The translations under genes and the position numbers were made by a program. Positions 1 through 7,091 of a stretch of DNA of 40,231 nt are shown one piece after another. The notes below the pieces were generated by a model. That model was not told the DNA's origin, did no database searches, and was given only the letters and a program-made list of their open reading frames with translations. The stretch is from an uncultured Flammeovirgaceae bacterium (GTDB lineage Bacteria; Bacteroidota; Bacteroidia; Cytophagales; MED-G16), in NCBI GenBank assembly GCA_913052485.1, contig CAJXDN010000003.1, forward strand, positions 68,602 to 108,832. The letters are read 5' to 3'. Every line of letters begins with the position of its first letter. The stretch's first letter is position 1.

Positions 1-594
1 TTATGGTTGAGGTGGTCTGCAATCTTACATGATATAGCAAAACCACAAACAAAAAGATACAAAGAAAAGATTGGTTGGACATTTCATGGACATGAAGATC
101 TGGGAGCTAGATTAGTACCCAAAATTTTTAAAAAATTAAGACTTCCCATGAATAATAAAATGAAATATGTTCAGAAATTAGTCAGGCTTCATCTAAGACC
201 AATAGCGCTTGTAAAAGATCATATTACTGACTCAGCAATAAGGAGACTGGTTTTTGACGCTGGAGATGATATAGATGATCTATTAACTTTATGTAGGGCG
301 GATGTAACCACTAAAAATCCAGATAAATCAAAAAAGTATCTTAATAATTTTAATATAGTTGAAAAGAAAATAAAAATTGTTGAAGAAAATGACAAAATAA
401 AAAATTTTCAACCTCCGGTATCAGGTCAAGAAATAATTAATATTTTTGCAATAAAACCATCAAGAGTAATTGGTGAATTAAAGAATGAAATTAAAAATCA
501 AATCTTAGATGGTAAAATTAAAAATAATAAGAAAGAGGCCTTGAAACTTTTAAATAAATTAGCGAAGTCAAGGGGTCTTGAACCAGTAAAATAG
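1..594 (+). CDS. cca: CCA tRNA nucleotidyltransferase, C-terminal part (5' truncated by window edge)
   Basis: This is the C-terminal ~197 residues of a protein whose start lies left of the window; the reading frame is open from base 1. The segment begins with an HD phosphohydrolase motif (WSAILHDIAKP), followed by the helical domain typical of bacterial CCA-adding enzymes of the HD type. Those enzymes are usually about 470 residues long and add or repair the 3' CCA of tRNAs. The nucleotidyltransferase head domain is outside the window, so identification rests on the HD block and the helical tail (HLRPIALV, and FDAGDDIDDLLTLCRAD, which is characteristic of the family). A TPR gene follows after 5 bases, suggesting an operon. 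Both tRNAs in this window lack an encoded CCA, which fits the need for this enzyme. Confidence 0.85.
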   Translation, partial: LWLRWSAILHDIAKPQTKRYKEKIGWTFHGHEDLGARLVPKIFKKLRLPMNNKMKYVQKLVRLHLRPIALVKDHITDSAIRRLVFDAGDDIDDLLTLCRADVTTKNPDKSKKYLNNFNIVEKKIKIVEENDKIKNFQPPVSGQEIINIFAIKPSRVIGELKNEIKNQILDGKIKNNKKEALKLLNKLAKSRGLEPVK

Positions 595-599
595 TTTTT

Positions 600-1265
600 A
601 TGAAAATTAAATATTTAATATCACTACTTTTTTTGTTATCCTATGTCTCATTCTCTCAATCTACAGAATTTGATATTCAAAAATCTATATACGAAAAAGC
701 TAAGTCATATAATGATCCAAACGTTGCAATTTCAGCACTGTACAATATGGTTGCACTACAACCCGATAACCTGCTATTAAAGGATTCTTTAATGAGAGAA
801 TATCTTTCCTTATCACAGTGGGCACCTACCTACATGATTTCAAGGGAGATCATGGCCTTACAGCCTAATAATAATTTTGCTCTCGAGGTATCCTGTGTAG
901 CACTACAAAATTTAGGTTTGAAGCAAGAGGCTTTAAATGAGTATGAGTCATTATACTTAAGAACAGATAGAGTAGATGTTTTATATACTATATCATTTCT
1001 TCAGTTTGAATTAAAAAACTTAAATGAAAGTTTAACCAATTTAAATATCCTACTTGAAAATGAACAGACAGAAGGGATGATGGTTAGTGTAAGTAAAAAT
1101 CAAAATGAAAGGCAGGAAGTTTCTATGAGAGCTCAGTTAAACTATCTCAAAGGCCTCGTATTTGTAGAGCAGGGTAAAGATGATTTGGCAAAAGAATCAT
1201 TTAATAGTGCAATAGAATTATCTCCAGAATTCAATAACGCTATTGAAAAATTAAATTCACTTTAA
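600..1265 (+). CDS. Exported tetratricopeptide-repeat protein
   Basis: A 221-residue protein with an N-terminal signal peptide (hydrophobic residues ~5-17, likely cleavage after SFSQ). Helical repeats follow, with TPR-like spacing: paired helices at ~40-110 and a clearer TPR unit at ~180-215 (LNYLKGLVFVEQGKDDLAKE, then a sequence ending ELSPEFNNA). TPR proteins act as protein-interaction scaffolds; the partner cannot be told from sequence. The gene starts 5 bases after the CCA-adding enzyme gene and its stop overlaps that of the convergent ftsE gene by 4 bases, so there is no room for a separate terminator between them. No enzyme motif is seen. Confidence 0.75.
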   Translation: MKIKYLISLLFLLSYVSFSQSTEFDIQKSIYEKAKSYNDPNVAISALYNMVALQPDNLLLKDSLMREYLSLSQWAPTYMISREIMALQPNNNFALEVSCVALQNLGLKQEALNEYESLYLRTDRVDVLYTISFLQFELKNLNESLTNLNILLENEQTEGMMVSVSKNQNERQEVSMRAQLNYLKGLVFVEQGKDDLAKESFNSAIELSPEFNNAIEKLNSL

Positions 1266-1936
1266 TTTTTTTTTAAAAATCTACCATCTTCACATAAGTA
1301 AATATCCTTTTTATATTTATTCATTAAAGAGTAGTTGTGTGTTGTCATTATAATACTTGTGCCTTTCTTATTAATTTCTAATAATATTTGAAGTATTTTT
1401 TCAGCTACCTCAGGGTCAAGGTTTCCAGTTGGTTCATCGGCAATAATAAGTTTTGGATCATTTACAATTGCCCTAGCGATTACAAGTCTTTGCTGCTCAC
1501 CACCTGATAACTCATATGGATAACTATTGGATTTATTTTCTAACCCAACAATCTCAAGTAATGAATTTATTTTATCTTTAATTTTATTTTCATCTTTCCA
1601 ACCAGTAGAGGTCATTATAAATTTGATATTTTCATAAGCATTTCTATCTTGAAAAAGTTGAAAGTCTTGAAAAATAATTCCAATTTTTCTTCTAAGAAAT
1701 GGTAAGTTTTTTTTACTAACTTTTGAAATATCTTCATTATCAAAAATAATTTTTCCCATTTTAAGGGGTATATCAGAATAAATAGTCCTTAGTAAAGAGC
1801 TTTTGCCGCTTCCTGTCTTTCCTATTACATAAATAAAATCACCATTATCTATATTTAGGCAGACATCATTTAGAATTGTTTTATAGTGATGAAATATAGT
1901 AGCATTTTCAATTTTAAGTAAAATATTATCGCTCAT
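1262..1936 (-). CDS. ftsE: FtsE-type ABC transporter ATP-binding protein
   Basis: A 224-residue ABC ATPase with all core motifs in order: Walker A (GKTGSGKSS, ~39-47), a Q-loop (IIFQDFQLF), the signature LSGGEQQR, and Walker B with the FtsE/LolD-like LIIADEPTGNLDPE, then the H-switch (TTHN). The LFQDRNAYENI block and short length fit FtsE, the cytoplasmic ATPase that works with FtsX to control septal peptidoglycan hydrolysis. A LolD or MacB-like ATPase is the alternative. No ftsX lies next to it; in many Bacteroidota the two are unlinked. The start overlaps the stop of an upstream 68-aa gene by 4 bases, so the two are probably translationally coupled. Confidence 0.8.
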   Translation of the reverse strand: MSDNILLKIENATIFHHYKTILNDVCLNIDNGDFIYVIGKTGSGKSSLLRTIYSDIPLKMGKIIFDNEDISKVSKKNLPFLRRKIGIIFQDFQLFQDRNAYENIKFIMTSTGWKDENKIKDKINSLLEIVGLENKSNSYPYELSGGEQQRLVIARAIVNDPKLIIADEPTGNLDPEVAEKILQILLEINKKGTSIIMTTHNYSLMNKYKKDIYLCEDGRFLKKN

Positions 1937-2139
1937 TTTAAATTTAGTTTTTGAAGTTTGCCAAACTCCAAGTCTGTAACGTATTCTAAAATTTTTTCAT
2001 CGGTGGCTTTTATTCCATACCTCCTTAATTTATTTATTGGTCTTTCTGCACTGAAGTACTCAATGAGAATGAAGTCGTTATTCCTTAGTTGAATAAAGTC
2101 AGGAATTTTAGCTTTTCCTTTAATTTTTATTATGTACAT
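1933..2139 (-). CDS. Small conserved-looking protein of unknown function upstream of ftsE
   Basis: A 68-residue, basic, soluble protein (begins MYIIKIKGKAKIPDFIQL) with no signal peptide or membrane segment and no motif I recognise. Its stop overlaps the ftsE start by 4 bases (ATGA-type junction), and its start lies ~15 bases downstream of the 3' end of the SRP RNA on the same strand. This arrangement supports a real, coupled gene rather than a chance open frame. The function is unknown. Confidence 0.6.
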   Translation of the reverse strand: MYIIKIKGKAKIPDFIQLRNNDFILIEYFSAERPINKLRRYGIKATDEKILEYVTDLEFGKLQKLNLK

Positions 2140-2153
2140 ATTTACTAAAAAAA

Positions 2154-2243
2154 GGCAAACTAGATTCGCACCGCTACAACCACTTACCCTTGCTTCTTTC
2201 CAGATCTGGGGGATTCAGCAGGAGCTGGTCGTACTAGCTTGCC
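2154..2243 (-). ncRNA. ffs: Signal recognition particle RNA (4.5S-like, bacterial small type)
   Basis: Read on the minus strand, the sequence contains the SRP helix-8 signature CAGATCTGGAAAGAAGCA. This matches the conserved Ffh-binding hairpin with its GGAA tetraloop and the symmetric and asymmetric internal loops, compared with the E. coli form CAGGTCCGGAAGGAAGCA. The ends GGCAAGCTAG and CTAGTTTGCC pair over 10 positions (one G-U), closing a ~90-nt hairpin. The 3' end runs into seven T, so the terminal helix can double as an intrinsic terminator. The RNA scaffolds Ffh for co-translational membrane targeting. The 5' end is set from the terminal helix and may be off by a few bases. Confidence 0.92.
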
Positions 2244-2247
2244 ACAT

Positions 2248-2255
2248 TAAAATTA
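2248..2255 (-). promoter_or_regulatory. Candidate -7 promoter element for SRP RNA
   Basis: On the minus strand this reads TAATTTTA, a 7-of-8 match to the Bacteroidota TAnnTTTG element. The first base of the SRP RNA (2243) lies 5 bases downstream, the expected distance to a transcription start. No clear TTTG -33 element is seen upstream in this very AT-rich stretch. Confidence 0.45.
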
Positions 2256-2309
2256 ATAAATTCATTATTCATTTCTTTTTTTTAATAATTTTATATTAAA
2301 TAATTTTTA

Positions 2310-2969
2310 ATGAGGATAAAATTTTTAATATCGATACTCTCTTTTTTTCTTTTTTATTGTATCTCATCAGATGGTAAAAATAACGTTTCATTTGGCCTTT
2401 CATATTCATTAAACTCCTCAAATATTAATTTCTATAATAATTTTTTTCCTCAAAATATAAGAACCGAATCTTTTTCATCTTATAGCTTATCACTTTTTAC
2501 TGAAATAAAAAATCAAAAAAATACTGGTATTAGACTTGAAATATCACAAATGAAGAAAGGTTGGGTAGAATCCTATGACTCCGATATGATAAGTAATGAA
2601 TTTGATTTTATTAATATTCCGGTTTTGATGACGACTTATTTTGGGGGGAGAAAAATGAAAATAAATTTTTCAATTGGTCCGTATGCTGAATTTCAAATAA
2701 AAAACAATTCTAATATCATTAAAGATATGTATCCTAGTAAAGATATATTTTTTAATGAATTTAGAGATAATTCTTTTGGTTACGGGATTAAAGCAAGTGG
2801 GGGATTATCATTAGATATAAATAAGAGTTCATTCCTACTTCTTGTTTCGTATTTATACAACTTTGATAATTTAATTGACGTAAATCAAAAGACTAGTATG
2901 GTACCCGATATTTCAAGTTTTAGAACTCTTTCTTTTTCATTAGTATATTTACTTAATTTTAAAAGATGA
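2310..2969 (+). CDS. Outer-membrane beta-barrel protein (PorT-like family)
   Basis: A 219-residue protein with an N-terminal signal peptide (hydrophobic ~4-18). It has alternating beta-strand patterns with aromatic girdle residues (for example FGLSYSLN, TGIRLEISQMKKGW, KINFSIGPYAEF, FGYGIKASGGLSLDI) and a final strand ending in an aromatic-rich segment. This is the usual look of the small PorT/OmpW-like outer-membrane beta-barrels common in Bacteroidota. The substrate cannot be read from the sequence. Its stop codon overlaps the start of the alkane hydroxylase gene by 4 bases, so the two are co-transcribed and probably coupled in translation. Confidence 0.7.
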   Translation: MRIKFLISILSFFLFYCISSDGKNNVSFGLSYSLNSSNINFYNNFFPQNIRTESFSSYSLSLFTEIKNQKNTGIRLEISQMKKGWVESYDSDMISNEFDFINIPVLMTTYFGGRKMKINFSIGPYAEFQIKNNSNIIKDMYPSKDIFFNEFRDNSFGYGIKASGGLSLDINKSSFLLLVSYLYNFDNLIDVNQKTSMVPDISSFRTLSFSLVYLLNFKR

Positions 2970-4006
2970 AATATAAGTTTTTAAAATATTTTCTTACATT
3001 ATCTATTCCTTTTTTGGCATATGTATCATTCAACTCTACTGGTATTCTCACTTTTGCTCCAATTTTAGAGGCTTTTTTATTTATTCCACTACTCGAACTG
3101 TTTTTTAAACCTTCTAGTAAAAATATTTCTGAGGCAGAGGAGGAAATGGCAAAAAATGATATATCCTATGACATAATTTTATATCTGTTTGTACCACTTA
3201 TATATTTTTTAATCTGGGAGTTTTTAATCTCATTGCGTGATTCTATATCATTTACTGATAAAATCGGTAGAATATTATCAATGGGTTTGATATGTGGAGG
3301 CTTTGGTATAAATATCGCCCACGAATTGGGTCATAGGAAAACAAAATACGAGAAATTATTATCAAAAATATTATTGCTACCTTCTCTGTATATGCATTTT
3401 TTTATAGAACATAATAGAGGTCACCACAAACGGGTATCAACCAAAGAGGATCCTTCATCTGCACGATTTGGAGAAAACATATTTTCTTTCTGGTTAAGAG
3501 CGGTCTCATTTGGATATTTGTCAGCATGGAATTTAGAAAATAGTCGACTCAAGAGGAATGGAGGTAATGTAATTAGCATAAAGAATGAAATGATTATTTA
3601 TCAATTAATACAGTTTACTTTCTTAGCTTCAATATATCTAATTTTTGGATTTGAGATTATGTTATACTTTGTCTGCTGTTCTATTTTTGGTTTTCTTCTT
3701 CTTGAAACTGTAAACTATATTGAGCATTATGGACTTCAAAGAAATAAAAATGATAGGGGGAAATACGAGAGAGTTCAACCGTTCCATTCCTGGAATTCTA
3801 ATCATCCAGTGGGTAGAATCATGTTATTTGAACTTTCAAGACATTCTGATCACCATTTTAATGCATCAAGAAAATATCAGATTTTGAAAAATCATGATAA
3901 CACACCAGAGATGCCAACTGGCTATCCTGGTATGATGATATTATCATTAATCCCTCCATTATGGTTCTATGTCATGAATAGACAGGTAAAAAAATTTATA
4001 CATTGA
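2966..4006 (+). CDS. alkB: AlkB-type alkane 1-monooxygenase (membrane di-iron hydroxylase)
   Basis: A 346-residue integral membrane protein with all the AlkB histidine boxes in order: HELGH (119-123), EHNRGHH (149-155), NYIEHYG (250-256) and HSDHH (293-297). Hydrophobic segments at ~8-48, ~70-90, ~100-118 and ~212-250 are consistent with the six-helix AlkB fold. The family hydroxylates medium- to long-chain n-alkanes at the terminal carbon using O2 and electrons from rubredoxin; no rubredoxin or rubredoxin reductase gene is in the window. A related membrane fatty-acid hydroxylase or desaturase is less likely because the fourth-box sequence is the canonical AlkB one. It is coupled to the upstream beta-barrel gene by a 4-base overlap. 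Confidence 0.9.
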   Translation: MKYKFLKYFLTLSIPFLAYVSFNSTGILTFAPILEAFLFIPLLELFFKPSSKNISEAEEEMAKNDISYDIILYLFVPLIYFLIWEFLISLRDSISFTDKIGRILSMGLICGGFGINIAHELGHRKTKYEKLLSKILLLPSLYMHFFIEHNRGHHKRVSTKEDPSSARFGENIFSFWLRAVSFGYLSAWNLENSRLKRNGGNVISIKNEMIIYQLIQFTFLASIYLIFGFEIMLYFVCCSIFGFLLLETVNYIEHYGLQRNKNDRGKYERVQPFHSWNSNHPVGRIMLFELSRHSDHHFNASRKYQILKNHDNTPEMPTGYPGMMILSLIPPLWFYVMNRQVKKFIH

Positions 4007-4007
4007 T

Positions 4008-4038
4008 TTTGTAATTTAATTTTTAGGATATAATTTAG
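4008..4038 (+). promoter_or_regulatory. Candidate trp operon promoter
   Basis: A TTTG (4008-4011) and TAATTTAG (4031-4038) are separated by 19 bases. This matches the spacing of the Bacteroidota TTTG / TAnnTTTG promoter, with one mismatch in the -7 element. A start about 5 bases downstream would fall on the first base of the trp leader-peptide ATG (4043), giving a leaderless leader transcript. The element begins only 2 bases after the alkB stop. Confidence 0.5.
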
Positions 4039-4042
4039 TCTC

Positions 4043-4087
4043 ATGTTAAATATAAGTACTTGGTGGTCATATTATAATTCTATGTAA
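4043..4087 (+). CDS. trpL: trp operon leader peptide with tandem Trp codons
   Basis: A 14-codon open frame reading MLNISTWWSYYNSM then TAA. Two adjacent Trp codons (4061-4066) occur in a 14-residue peptide just ahead of a strong terminator and trpE, the classic design of a ribosome-mediated attenuator that senses charged tRNA-Trp. The strand around the first Trp codon (4056-4063) can pair with 4097-4105 over 8 base pairs with one bulge, giving a 1:2 helix that a stalled ribosome would block. No Shine-Dalgarno sequence precedes it, and the candidate promoter would start transcription at or near the ATG. Expression of the peptide is inferred. Confidence 0.8.
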   Translation: MLNISTWWSYYNSM

Positions 4088-4115
4088 AGCAGACAGCCTA
4101 AGTATATTATAATGC

Positions 4116-4147
4116 AAAACCCAAGCTCGAAGCTTGGGTTTTTTTGT
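4116..4147 (+). terminator. Rho-independent terminator/attenuator ahead of trpE
   Basis: A perfect 12-bp stem (4116-4127 with 4131-4142, three-base loop CGA) whose 3' arm runs into an unbroken run of T ending at 4145. The trpE ATG follows at 4149, so the terminator sits inside the trp leader and can only act as a conditional stop for the trp operon (and as the end of alkB read-through). An alternative pairing of 4095-4103 with the 3' arm (4132-4140; 9 pairs including three G-U) would break it. Confidence 0.9.
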
Positions 4148-4148
4148 T

Positions 4149-5537
4149 ATGAAAGTAAAGTCAAAATATTTAAAAATAATTTCAGATATACATACACCTG
4201 TTGGAGTATATCTTAAGCTCAGAGATTTATATTCTAAAGTTTTTCTTTTGGAGAGCTCTGATTATAAAGGCTCTGAAAATAGTTTATCATTTATTTGTTT
4301 TGACTCCAAAGCTCAATTTTCAGTTTATAATGATATTGTAAAAATGAGTTTTGATAGTAAGGAAGTAGATAAAAAAGTAGAAAACGATAGAGACATACCT
4401 TATTTTTTAAATTATTTCATTAACCAATTTAAAGTTGAAACAAATGAATTTGAATATCCATCAAATGGTTTATTTGGGTATATATCCTATGATTCTATAA
4501 AGTATTCGGATAATATTTCGATTTCTAACCCTAAAGAGATTAATATCCCAGAGATATTATACAATGCTTTTAAATATGTCATAGTTTTCAATCATTATAA
4601 TAATGAACTAATAATTTTTGAACATCTCTATGGAGATGATAATATTTCTGAAATTGAAAAAATTAAGAATATAGTATCAGGAAAACCAGTAAATCCATTC
4701 TCATTTAAAACAAATAAAGATGAGAGAACTAACTTATCAGATGTTGATTTTAAAAAATTAGTTGATAAGGGTATAAATCATTGTAAGCTGGGAGATGTTT
4801 TTCAAATCGTATTATCTAAAAGATTTTATCAAGATTTTCAAGGTGACGAATTTCAAGTTTACAGAGCACTGAGATCCATAAATCCTTCTCCATATCTATT
4901 TTATTTTGACTACGGAAGTTTTAAAATTTTTGGCAGCTCTCCTGAAGCTCAAATTGTAATTAAAAATGATAAGGCAACTATTTATCCTATTGCCGGTACA
5001 TTTAAGAGAACAGGTGATGATGAGAATGATAAAAAACAAGCAGAAAAATTATCAAATGACACAAAAGAAAATTCTGAGCATGTTATGTTAGTAGATTTAG
5101 CTAGGAATGATTTAAGCAAAATATCAAAAAATGTTGAAGTTGAAAGATTTAAAGACATCCAGTTTTATTCTCATGTTATTCATCTAGTATCTAAAGTGAC
5201 AGGAGATATTGCATCAGATAAAAAAATAGATTTGATTTCTGGAACTTTTCCTGCTGGCACTTTGTCAGGTGCTCCAAAACATAAGGCAATGCAACTTATA
5301 GAAGATCATGAAAATTTAAGTAGAGAATTTTATGGGGGAGCTATTGGGTTTATGGGATTTAATGGTGACTTCAACCATGCTATAATTATAAGATCATTTT
5401 TAAGTAAAAATAGAAGTTTATTCTATCAGGCTGGTGCTGGAATTGTTTTTAAATCAAATCCGGATAGTGAAAATCAAGAGGTTTATAATAAAATAGAAGC
5501 TTTGAGAAAAGCAATTAAAATTGCAGAGAGGATATGA
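4149..5537 (+). CDS. trpE: Anthranilate synthase component I
   Basis: A 462-residue enzyme that, with TrpG, converts chorismate to anthranilate, the first committed step of tryptophan synthesis. The N-terminal LLESSD motif (~38-43 from this start) matches the tryptophan feedback-binding site of TrpE. The C-terminal chorismate-binding domain shows GDVFQIVLSKRF, IAGTFKRTG, the metal-binding HVMLVDLARND block, and FPAGTLSGAPK. The start is taken at the ATG at 4149; an in-frame TTG at 4134 lies inside the terminator stem and is rejected. The stop overlaps the trpG ATG (ATGA). The LLESS motif and the attenuator together point to both enzymatic and transcriptional feedback by tryptophan. Confidence 0.96.
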   Translation: MKVKSKYLKIISDIHTPVGVYLKLRDLYSKVFLLESSDYKGSENSLSFICFDSKAQFSVYNDIVKMSFDSKEVDKKVENDRDIPYFLNYFINQFKVETNEFEYPSNGLFGYISYDSIKYSDNISISNPKEINIPEILYNAFKYVIVFNHYNNELIIFEHLYGDDNISEIEKIKNIVSGKPVNPFSFKTNKDERTNLSDVDFKKLVDKGINHCKLGDVFQIVLSKRFYQDFQGDEFQVYRALRSINPSPYLFYFDYGSFKIFGSSPEAQIVIKNDKATIYPIAGTFKRTGDDENDKKQAEKLSNDTKENSEHVMLVDLARNDLSKISKNVEVERFKDIQFYSHVIHLVSKVTGDIASDKKIDLISGTFPAGTLSGAPKHKAMQLIEDHENLSREFYGGAIGFMGFNGDFNHAIIIRSFLSKNRSLFYQAGAGIVFKSNPDSENQEVYNKIEALRKAIKIAERI

Positions 5538-6097
5538 GAATTTTAGTTTTAGATAATTATGATAGTTTCACTTATAATATTGTACATATTCTAAGGGAGT
5601 TAGATGGTTTGGATATATCAGTTATAAAAAATGATCTCATTAAGATGAATGATGTTCAGTCCTATGATAAAATTATTTTATCGCCTGGTCCATCACTCCC
5701 CAAAGATGCAGGGAAGATGAATAAATTAATTTCGAACTATTACCATAGCAAACCAATACTAGGCATATGTCTCGGTCATCAAGCCATTGCGGAAAATTTT
5801 GGAGGTAAATTGTATAATATGGATGAGCCATTGCATGGAGTTCAAACAGATATTTATTTAGAGGATGATTATATTTTCAAGGGTATTAAATCTAAAATTA
5901 AAGCTTGTAGATATCATTCATGGTCAGTAGTAAGTGATCCTTTGCCACAAGAGTTAAAAATAATTGCTAAAGATTCTGAGGGTGTGATTATGGCCCTATC
6001 TCATAAAAAATTTGATTTAAAGGGTATACAGTTTCACCCTGAATCTATTCAGACAAAAACTGGTTTTAATATGATACAAAATTTTATAAATAATTAA
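5534..6097 (+). CDS. trpG: Anthranilate synthase component II (glutamine amidotransferase)
   Basis: A 187-residue class I glutamine amidotransferase that supplies ammonia to TrpE. The sequence shows the conserved start LVLDNYDSFTYN, the oxyanion region ILSPGP, the nucleophile cysteine in GICLGHQAIAE, and the C-terminal FHPESI carrying the catalytic His and Glu. Length is normal for a free-standing TrpG. No separate pabA/pabB is seen here, so the subunit might also serve p-aminobenzoate synthesis, as in some other bacteria; that is an inference. It overlaps trpE by 4 bases and ends 1 base before trpD. Confidence 0.95.
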   Translation: MRILVLDNYDSFTYNIVHILRELDGLDISVIKNDLIKMNDVQSYDKIILSPGPSLPKDAGKMNKLISNYYHSKPILGICLGHQAIAENFGGKLYNMDEPLHGVQTDIYLEDDYIFKGIKSKIKACRYHSWSVVSDPLPQELKIIAKDSEGVIMALSHKKFDLKGIQFHPESIQTKTGFNMIQNFINN

Positions 6098-6098
6098 T

Positions 6099-7091
6099 AT
6101 GAAAAATTTACTTAAAGATTTATATAATCATAAGATAATGAGTAAAGATGAGTCAAAGGCTGCTTTAATATCTTTGACAGATGGAAGTGCAAATAATTCT
6201 CAGATATCTTCGTTTCTTACAGTTTTTTTAATGAGAGATATAACATCTGAGGAACTTGATGGTTTCAGGCAGGCAATGATTGAACTATCTCTTGATGTAG
6301 ATATTGATGGTGATGAATTAATAGATTTATGTGGAACAGGAGGTGATGGAAAAGACACATTTAATATCTCAACAATTTCATCTTTTGTAGTAGCAGGTGC
6401 AGGCATTAAAGTAGCTAAACATGGAAATTACGGTGTTTCATCTTCGTGTGGTTCATCTAATATTATTTCCCACTTAGGACACAAATTTTCGAATGATGTT
6501 AATTCCCTAAAATATAGTCTCGATAAATCAAATATATGTTTTTTACATGCTCCATTATTTCACCCTTCTCTAAAAAATATTTCTCCGATAAGAAGTGAAT
6601 TAGGTGTAAAAACATTTTTTAATATGCTAGGACCAATGGTAAACCCAATTCAGCCAAAAAGTCAATTAGTTGGAGTTTTTAATTCAAATATTTTTAGACT
6701 TTATTCACATATCTATAGTAAAACTGATAAAAACTATTGTATTGTCCATAGCATAGATGGTTATGATGAAGTTTCTTTGACTGGAGCTTTTAAATTATTT
6801 TCTAATAATCATGATATAATGTTAGAACCTAAAGATTTAGATTTTAATTTAATTAATTCTAAGAATCTGAGTGGAGGGAAAAATATTGAAGAGTCCTCTA
6901 AAATTTTTTTAGATATTTTAAAAAATAATGGAACTAGGGAGCAAGTTGATGCTGTTCTAGCCAATTCAGGCTTAGCAATTTATTGTGCAAAACAACTTAC
7001 TTCTATTAAAGAAGGTATAGAAATAGCTAGAGAATCATTGGAATCTGGAAAAGCATACAATTGTTTAAAGCTTTTTATTGAAAATAAATGA
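6099..7091 (+). CDS. trpD: Anthranilate phosphoribosyltransferase
   Basis: A 330-residue enzyme joining anthranilate to PRPP. Diagnostic blocks are the glycine-rich PRPP loop DLCGTGGDGKDTFNIST, KHGNYGVSSSCGSSN (the family has KHGNRxxSSxxGSAD), and the NPIQPKSQLVGVF region corresponding to the NPAxxxxQxxGV block. In KHGNYG the usual Arg after Asn is Tyr and in CGSSN the usual Ala-Asp is Ser-Asn, so this copy is slightly divergent at the substrate site. The stop overlaps trpC by 4 bases. It is the third gene of the trp operon. Confidence 0.95.
   Translation: MKNLLKDLYNHKIMSKDESKAALISLTDGSANNSQISSFLTVFLMRDITSEELDGFRQAMIELSLDVDIDGDELIDLCGTGGDGKDTFNISTISSFVVAGAGIKVAKHGNYGVSSSCGSSNIISHLGHKFSNDVNSLKYSLDKSNICFLHAPLFHPSLKNISPIRSELGVKTFFNMLGPMVNPIQPKSQLVGVFNSNIFRLYSHIYSKTDKNYCIVHSIDGYDEVSLTGAFKLFSNNHDIMLEPKDLDFNLINSKNLSGGKNIEESSKIFLDILKNNGTREQVDAVLANSGLAIYCAKQLTSIKEGIEIARESLESGKAYNCLKLFIENK

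Noticed and set aside
4134-4148. TTG start giving TrpE five extra residues (MGFFV)
   Set aside because: The codon lies inside the terminator hairpin and the added residues do not belong to the family; the ATG at 4149 fits better.
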